DNA of 52,433 bases from Enterobacteriaceae bacterium B14 (GTDB lineage Bacteria > Pseudomonadota > Gammaproteobacteria > Enterobacterales > Enterobacteriaceae), in the NCBI GenBank assembly GCA_000307305.1, contig DF158886.1, forward strand, positions 1 through 52,433. Direction: 5' to 3'. The notes under the pieces are model-generated. The model was not told the DNA's origin. It worked only from the letters and a program-made list of their open reading frames with translations, and did no database searches. Position numbers and translations under genes: made by a program. Every line of letters begins with the position of its first letter. Positions within the stretch are counted from its first letter, which is position 1. Below are positions 48,876 through 52,433 of this stretch, in pieces.

Positions 48876-49591
48876 TGCATTTCTATCGGCCACTCACCGC
48901 CTTGAAAGCGCTGACTTTCGATCTTGACGATACGCTGTATGACAACCGCCCCGTCATCCAGCGTACAGAGCAGGAATCGTTAGCTTATCTACAGAACAAA
49001 CATCCTGAATTGAGAGAGATAACCTCCTCTGAGCTACATCTCGTTCGCGCTGAACTGAGAGAGCAGGAACCAGAGATTTATCATGATGTCACCGAGTGGC
49101 GCAGGTGCTCACTCGTGCTGTTGCTGCAACGTCAGGGCTATTCTCTTCAACAGGCGCAGCAGGGTGCGGATGATGCGATGGACGATTTTGCACATTGGCG
49201 CAGCAAAGTCGAGGTGCCGCAGGAGACTCACCAAACCTTACAGGCGCTGGCGGAGCGTTTTCCGCTGGTTGCGATTACCAATGGTAACGCCGACCCCCAT
49301 GTTTTCGGGCTAGGGCACTATTTCCAGTTTATCCTCCGCTCCGGCCCTGATGGGCGTTCTAAACCCTTCAGCGATATGTATGACAACGCGTCACGGCTGT
49401 TGGGGCTATCCCCTGAGTCGATTTTGCATGTGGGGGACGATCTCACAACCGATGTTGCTGGCGCACTGCGTAGCGGCTTCCAGGCGTGTTGGATTAATGA
49501 CAGAGATCGTAGCTTGATGGCTGTCAGCGATAGCCGCTTATTGCCGCATATAGAAATTTCTCGGTTGGCATCGCTCCAGTCGTTGTTATAA
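48875..49591 (+). CDS. yigB: YigB, HAD-family FMN phosphatase
   Basis: A 238-aa HAD hydrolase, the same length as E. coli YigB, which dephosphorylates FMN in riboflavin metabolism. Motif I is DLDDT (16-20), motif II is ITNGN, and motif III/IV includes SKPFSDMY and HVGDDLTTD. It shares one base with the xerC stop. The uvrD promoter lies within its last codons. Confidence 0.95.
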   Translation: MHFYRPLTALKALTFDLDDTLYDNRPVIQRTEQESLAYLQNKHPELREITSSELHLVRAELREQEPEIYHDVTEWRRCSLVLLLQRQGYSLQQAQQGADDAMDDFAHWRSKVEVPQETHQTLQALAERFPLVAITNGNADPHVFGLGHYFQFILRSGPDGRSKPFSDMYDNASRLLGLSPESILHVGDDLTTDVAGALRSGFQACWINDRDRSLMAVSDSRLLPHIEISRLASLQSLL

Positions 49592-49592
49592 T
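49565..49592 (+). promoter_or_regulatory. uvrD promoter
   Basis: TTGGCA (49565-49570), a 16-bp spacer and a consensus TATAAT (49587-49592) form a strong sigma-70 promoter overlapping the end of yigB. A LexA site follows 5 bp downstream. Confidence 0.85.
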
Positions 49593-49597
49593 CCCCT

Positions 49598-49613
49598 CTG
49601 TATAAATTTCCAG
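49598..49613 (+). promoter_or_regulatory. LexA (SOS) box of uvrD
   Basis: CTGTATAAATTTCCAG has the CTGT-N8-nCAG form and closely resembles the E. coli uvrD box CTGTATATATACCCAG. It covers the expected transcription start, so LexA would repress uvrD until DNA damage. Confidence 0.85.
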
Positions 49614-49670
49614 TAGAAGGCTGAGTATCGACCCCTAGCCTTCTCCTCTCTTAGCTGAAAGACGGTGCTT

Positions 49671-51833
49671 ATGGACGTTTCCAACCTGCTTGATGGTATG
49701 AATGAAAAACAGCGCGAGGCTGTTGCTGCGCCACGCGGCAACCTGCTGGTATTAGCGGGGGCAGGCAGCGGTAAAACGCGGGTATTAGTTCATCGTATCG
49801 CTTGGCTGCTCTCGGTAGAAAACTGTTCGCCTTACTCCATCATGGCGGTAACGTTCACCAACAAAGCTGCAGCTGAGATGCGCCACCGTATCGAAGATCT
49901 TATCGGTACGAGTCAAGGGGGGATGTGGATTGGTACGTTCCACGGATTAGCTCACCGTCTGCTACGCGCTCATCACCTTGATGCTAATCTGCCACAAGAT
50001 TTCCAGATCCTAGACAGTGAAGATCAGCTCCGATTGATTAAACGCCTTGTTCGAGCGCTGAATCTGGACGAGAAGCAGTGGTCGCCGCGTCAGGGCATGT
50101 GGTACATCAATGGCAAAAAAGATGAAGGTTTACGCCCACAGCATATCGAAAGCTATGGCAACCCCATTGAAGCCACATGGTTAAAAATCTATCAAGCCTA
50201 TCAAGAGGCCTGTGATCGAGCTGGGCTGGTGGATTTTGCCGAACTTCTGCTACGTGCGCATGAGCTTTGGTTAAACAAGCCACAAATCCTCAATCATTAC
50301 CGTGACCGTTTTACCAATATTCTGGTGGATGAGTTTCAGGATACCAACCGTATTCAATATGCATGGATACGGCTATTGGCTGGCGATAAAGCCAACGTCA
50401 TCATCGTTGGTGACGATGACCAGTCTATCTATGGCTGGCGAGGAGCGCAGGTAGAGAACATCCAACGTTTTCTCGATGACTACCCAAGCGCACACACGAT
50501 TCGTCTGGAACAGAACTACCGCTCTACGGGCAATATTCTCACTGCGGCGAATGCCCTTATCTCAAATAATGAAGGTCGTTTGGGCAAAGAGCTGTGGACT
50601 GAGGGCGATAAAGGGGCACCAATCTCTCTCTATTGTGCGTTCAATGAGCTGGATGAAGCGCGTTTTGTGGTTAACCGAATTAAGGCGTGGCAGGAGAGCG
50701 GCAACTCCATTAATGATTGCGCTATTCTCTACCGTAGCAACGCCCAATCGCGTGTGCTGGAAGAGGCGCTGCTGCAATCATCAATGCCTTACCGTATCTA
50801 CGGCGGCATGCGCTTCTTCGAGCGGCAGGAAATCAAAGATGCGCTTGCTTATCTGCGCATGGTATCCAACCGCAATGACGATACTGCATTCGAGCGCGTC
50901 GTTAACACGCCAACGCGCGGTATCGGTGACAGAACCATTGACGTTATCCGCCAAACCGCTCGTGACAGGCAATTGACTCTCTGGCAAGCCTCTACTGAGT
51001 TGCTACGGGAAAAGGTCTTAGCTGGGCGTGCTGCGGGTGCTATTCAGCGTTTTCTTGAGCTGATTGAAGCCCTCGCGCGTGAAACCAGTGAGATGCCATT
51101 GCACGTACAGACCGACCGCATCATTCGCGATTCTGGCTTGTGGAGCATGTACGAGCAAGAGAAAGGCGAAAAAGGGCAAACACGTATCGACAACCTTGAA
51201 GAGCTAGTCACTGCAACGCGGCAGTTCAGTTTCCAAGATGAAGACCTCGATATGCTACCGTTGCAGGCGTTTCTCTCCCACGCGGCGCTAGAAGCAGGTG
51301 AGGGGCAAGCAGATGCCTATCAGGATGCGGTTCAGTTAATGACGCTGCACTCTGCAAAAGGGCTAGAGTTCCCGCAGGTCTTTATTGTCGGAATGGAAGA
51401 GGGCATGTTCCCAAGCCAGATGTCGCTAGATGAAGGCGGCAGGCTGGAGGAGGAGCGCCGTCTCGCTTACGTCGGGGTTACTCGAGCTATGCAAAAGCTC
51501 ACGCTAACCTACGCTGAGACACGCCGCTTGTATGGCAAAGAAGCCTATCACCGCCCATCACGTTTTGTGGGCGAACTGCCGGAAGAGTGTGTTGAAGAAG
51601 TTCGCTTACGCGCCAGTGTTTCACGGCCAGTAAAACATCAGCAGATGGGAACACCAATGTCGATGAATGACACTGGCTACAAACTGGGGCAGCGGGTTAA
51701 ACATGCTAAGTTTGGTGAAGGTACTATCGTGAATCTAGAAGGCAGCGGCGATCACAGCCGATTACAGATTGCCTTTAAAGGCGAGGGTATCAAGTGGTTG
51801 GTGGCATCTTATGCACGTTTAGAGACGCTGTAG
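49671..51833 (+). CDS. uvrD: DNA helicase II UvrD
   Basis: A 720-aa superfamily 1A 3'-5' helicase of the same length as E. coli UvrD. It works in nucleotide excision repair, methyl-directed mismatch repair and RecA-filament removal. Walker A is [43 protein letters not shown] and YVGVTRAMQKLTLTY are present. The C-terminal Tudor-like domain (GQRVKHAKFGEGTIV) can bind RNA polymerase. I chose the ATG at 49671 (MDVSNLLDGMNEKQREAV); a GTG two codons upstream is also in frame. Confidence 0.98.
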   Translation: MDVSNLLDGMNEKQREAVAAPRGNLLVLAGAGSGKTRVLVHRIAWLLSVENCSPYSIMAVTFTNKAAAEMRHRIEDLIGTSQGGMWIGTFHGLAHRLLRAHHLDANLPQDFQILDSEDQLRLIKRLVRALNLDEKQWSPRQGMWYINGKKDEGLRPQHIESYGNPIEATWLKIYQAYQEACDRAGLVDFAELLLRAHELWLNKPQILNHYRDRFTNILVDEFQDTNRIQYAWIRLLAGDKANVIIVGDDDQSIYGWRGAQVENIQRFLDDYPSAHTIRLEQNYRSTGNILTAANALISNNEGRLGKELWTEGDKGAPISLYCAFNELDEARFVVNRIKAWQESGNSINDCAILYRSNAQSRVLEEALLQSSMPYRIYGGMRFFERQEIKDALAYLRMVSNRNDDTAFERVVNTPTRGIGDRTIDVIRQTARDRQLTLWQASTELLREKVLAGRAAGAIQRFLELIEALARETSEMPLHVQTDRIIRDSGLWSMYEQEKGEKGQTRIDNLEELVTATRQFSFQDEDLDMLPLQAFLSHAALEAGEGQADAYQDAVQLMTLHSAKGLEFPQVFIVGMEEGMFPSQMSLDEGGRLEEERRLAYVGVTRAMQKLTLTYAETRRLYGKEAYHRPSRFVGELPEECVEEVRLRASVSRPVKHQQMGTPMSMNDTGYKLGQRVKHAKFGEGTIVNLEGSGDHSRLQIAFKGEGIKWLVASYARLETL

Positions 51834-51875
51834 TGCCATCTTGTCATCAAGAATAATCGGCAAAGCATAAACAAA

Positions 51876-51903
51876 AAGGTGGGGGCAGTCATGCCCCGGC
51901 CTT
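51876..51903 (-). terminator. hairpin between uvrD and the YgiW-type gene
   Basis: GGGGCA and TGCCCC (51882-51887, 51892-51897), with outer AAGG/CCTT, form a strong hairpin. On the minus strand it is followed by a T-rich run (TTTTTG), so it should end the minus-strand gene. Confidence 0.75.
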
Positions 51904-51912
51904 GTCTAACTC

Positions 51913-52290
51913 TTACAATTTAATGATGCGATCTACATCAATTTCAACCGAGTTCCAGTCTTTATCAACCTCGCCTTGTAACTCCACTTTATCTTTTGGT
52001 GTCACATTTTGGCCGTTCCAGCGGTGTGAGTCGATATCAACGGTAATGGTGCCAGTCTCATCTTTAAACAGATAGTTATCACCACCTAGACTTTTTTCGA
52101 TATACCCACGGAGCGTAACCTTCGCATCGTCACGTAATGACTTTGCTTGCTCAATGGTTGTTGCTGTCACCGATGGGCCAGAGAAACCGCCTGCGCTAGC
52201 CTGAACAGGATTAGAGAAACCACCTTGGCCTTGCGCCAAAGCAGGAAGGGAACAGAACGCGATGAGTGTGAGTGCGGTTATTTTTTTCAT
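51913..52290 (-). CDS. YgiW/YdeI-family periplasmic OB-fold stress protein
   Basis: A 125-aa protein with a signal peptide (about residues 1-19, ending ALA) and two GGFS-type repeats after it. The bacterial OB-fold domain includes AKSLRDDAKVTLRGYI, YLFKDETGTITVDIDSHRWNG and KVELQGEVDKDWNSVEIDVD. It is closest to E. coli YgiW (Salmonella VisP), which affects stress tolerance and envelope. The paralogue YdeI is an alternative. It is convergent with uvrD, a different location from E. coli ygiW. Confidence 0.88.
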   Translation of the reverse strand: MKKITALTLIAFCSLPALAQGQGGFSNPVQASAGGFSGPSVTATTIEQAKSLRDDAKVTLRGYIEKSLGGDNYLFKDETGTITVDIDSHRWNGQNVTPKDKVELQGEVDKDWNSVEIDVDRIIKL

Positions 52291-52433
52291 TTAAGAACTC
52301 TCAGTTAGTGGGGTCTATCTGTCATATAAATGGCAGAAGGGGGAACTCAATAGATATTAGGTTGGTGGTTAATAGTTTACTTGCTGATAAGTAAGCTATA
52401 ACGGTATTTTTTTGATATTTGGCACATGATAGC

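Noticed and set aside
52291-52433. qseBC-type two-component genes beyond the YgiW-family gene, as in E. coli
   Set aside because: The window ends within 143 bp and shows no coding sequence to support this.

Overview
The window is chromosomal DNA of a gammaproteobacterium of the order Enterobacterales. Gene content and order follow the 84-86 minute region of E. coli almost gene for gene: trpT, hdfR, maoP, yifB, ilvLGMEDA, ilvYC, rep, gppA, rhlB, trxA, rho, the complete enterobacterial common antigen (ECA) operon, argX-hisR-leuT-proM, glmZ, hemCDXY, cyaA, cyaY, lptM, dapF-yigA-xerC-yigB and uvrD. The ECA operon is itself a hallmark of the order. Differences from E. coli (a transporter between yifB and ilvL, three genes between ilvA and ilvY, a YgiW-type gene after uvrD, and several intergenic repeats) suggest a lineage outside the E. 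coli/Salmonella group, perhaps near Yersiniaceae or Budviciaceae. That placement is inference.

Bases 1-5000: the last 11 bases of a tRNA-Asp and a complete tRNA-Trp (as in E. coli aspT-trpT, so an rRNA operon probably lies just outside), then hdfR/maoP with a candidate maoS site, yifB, and an SHS-type monocarboxylate transporter. Bases 4800-16430: the branched-chain amino acid block, with an attenuated ilvL leader, an intact ilvG, ilvMEDA, three accessory genes (DUF2461 protein, cytochrome b561, LprI-domain protein), and the divergent ilvY/ilvC pair. Bases 16430-24070: an unusual intergenic repeat region, then rep, gppA-rhlB on the minus strand, trxA and rho, with a MITE-like repeat between rhlB and trxA. 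Bases 24288-37196: wecA-wzzE-wecBC-rffGH-wecDE-wzxE-wecF-wzyE-wecG, tightly packed with short overlaps. Together these genes make, flip and polymerise ECA.

Bases 37300-38640: four tRNA genes, a partial second copy of the tRNA-Pro 3' end interrupted by an array of tiny GNA-loop hairpins, and the sRNA GlmZ with a sigma-54 promoter, GlrR-type sites and an IHF site. Bases 38640-42704: hemCDXY (haem synthesis) on the minus strand. The remainder holds cyaA, cyaY (minus), lptM, dapF-yigA-xerC-yigB, SOS-controlled uvrD and a small periplasmic OB-fold protein (minus).

The most notable anomaly is the 5' end of wecA. Its GTG start and family-like N-terminus lie in a different frame from the rest of the gene. 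The frames meet at two T7 tracts, and a T TTT TTG slippery heptamer sits in the phase needed for -1 frameshifting. A sequencing error, phase variation and programmed frameshifting are all possible. The second is the GNA mini-hairpin array inside the duplicated tRNA-Pro end. No CRISPR array, prophage or complete insertion sequence was seen.
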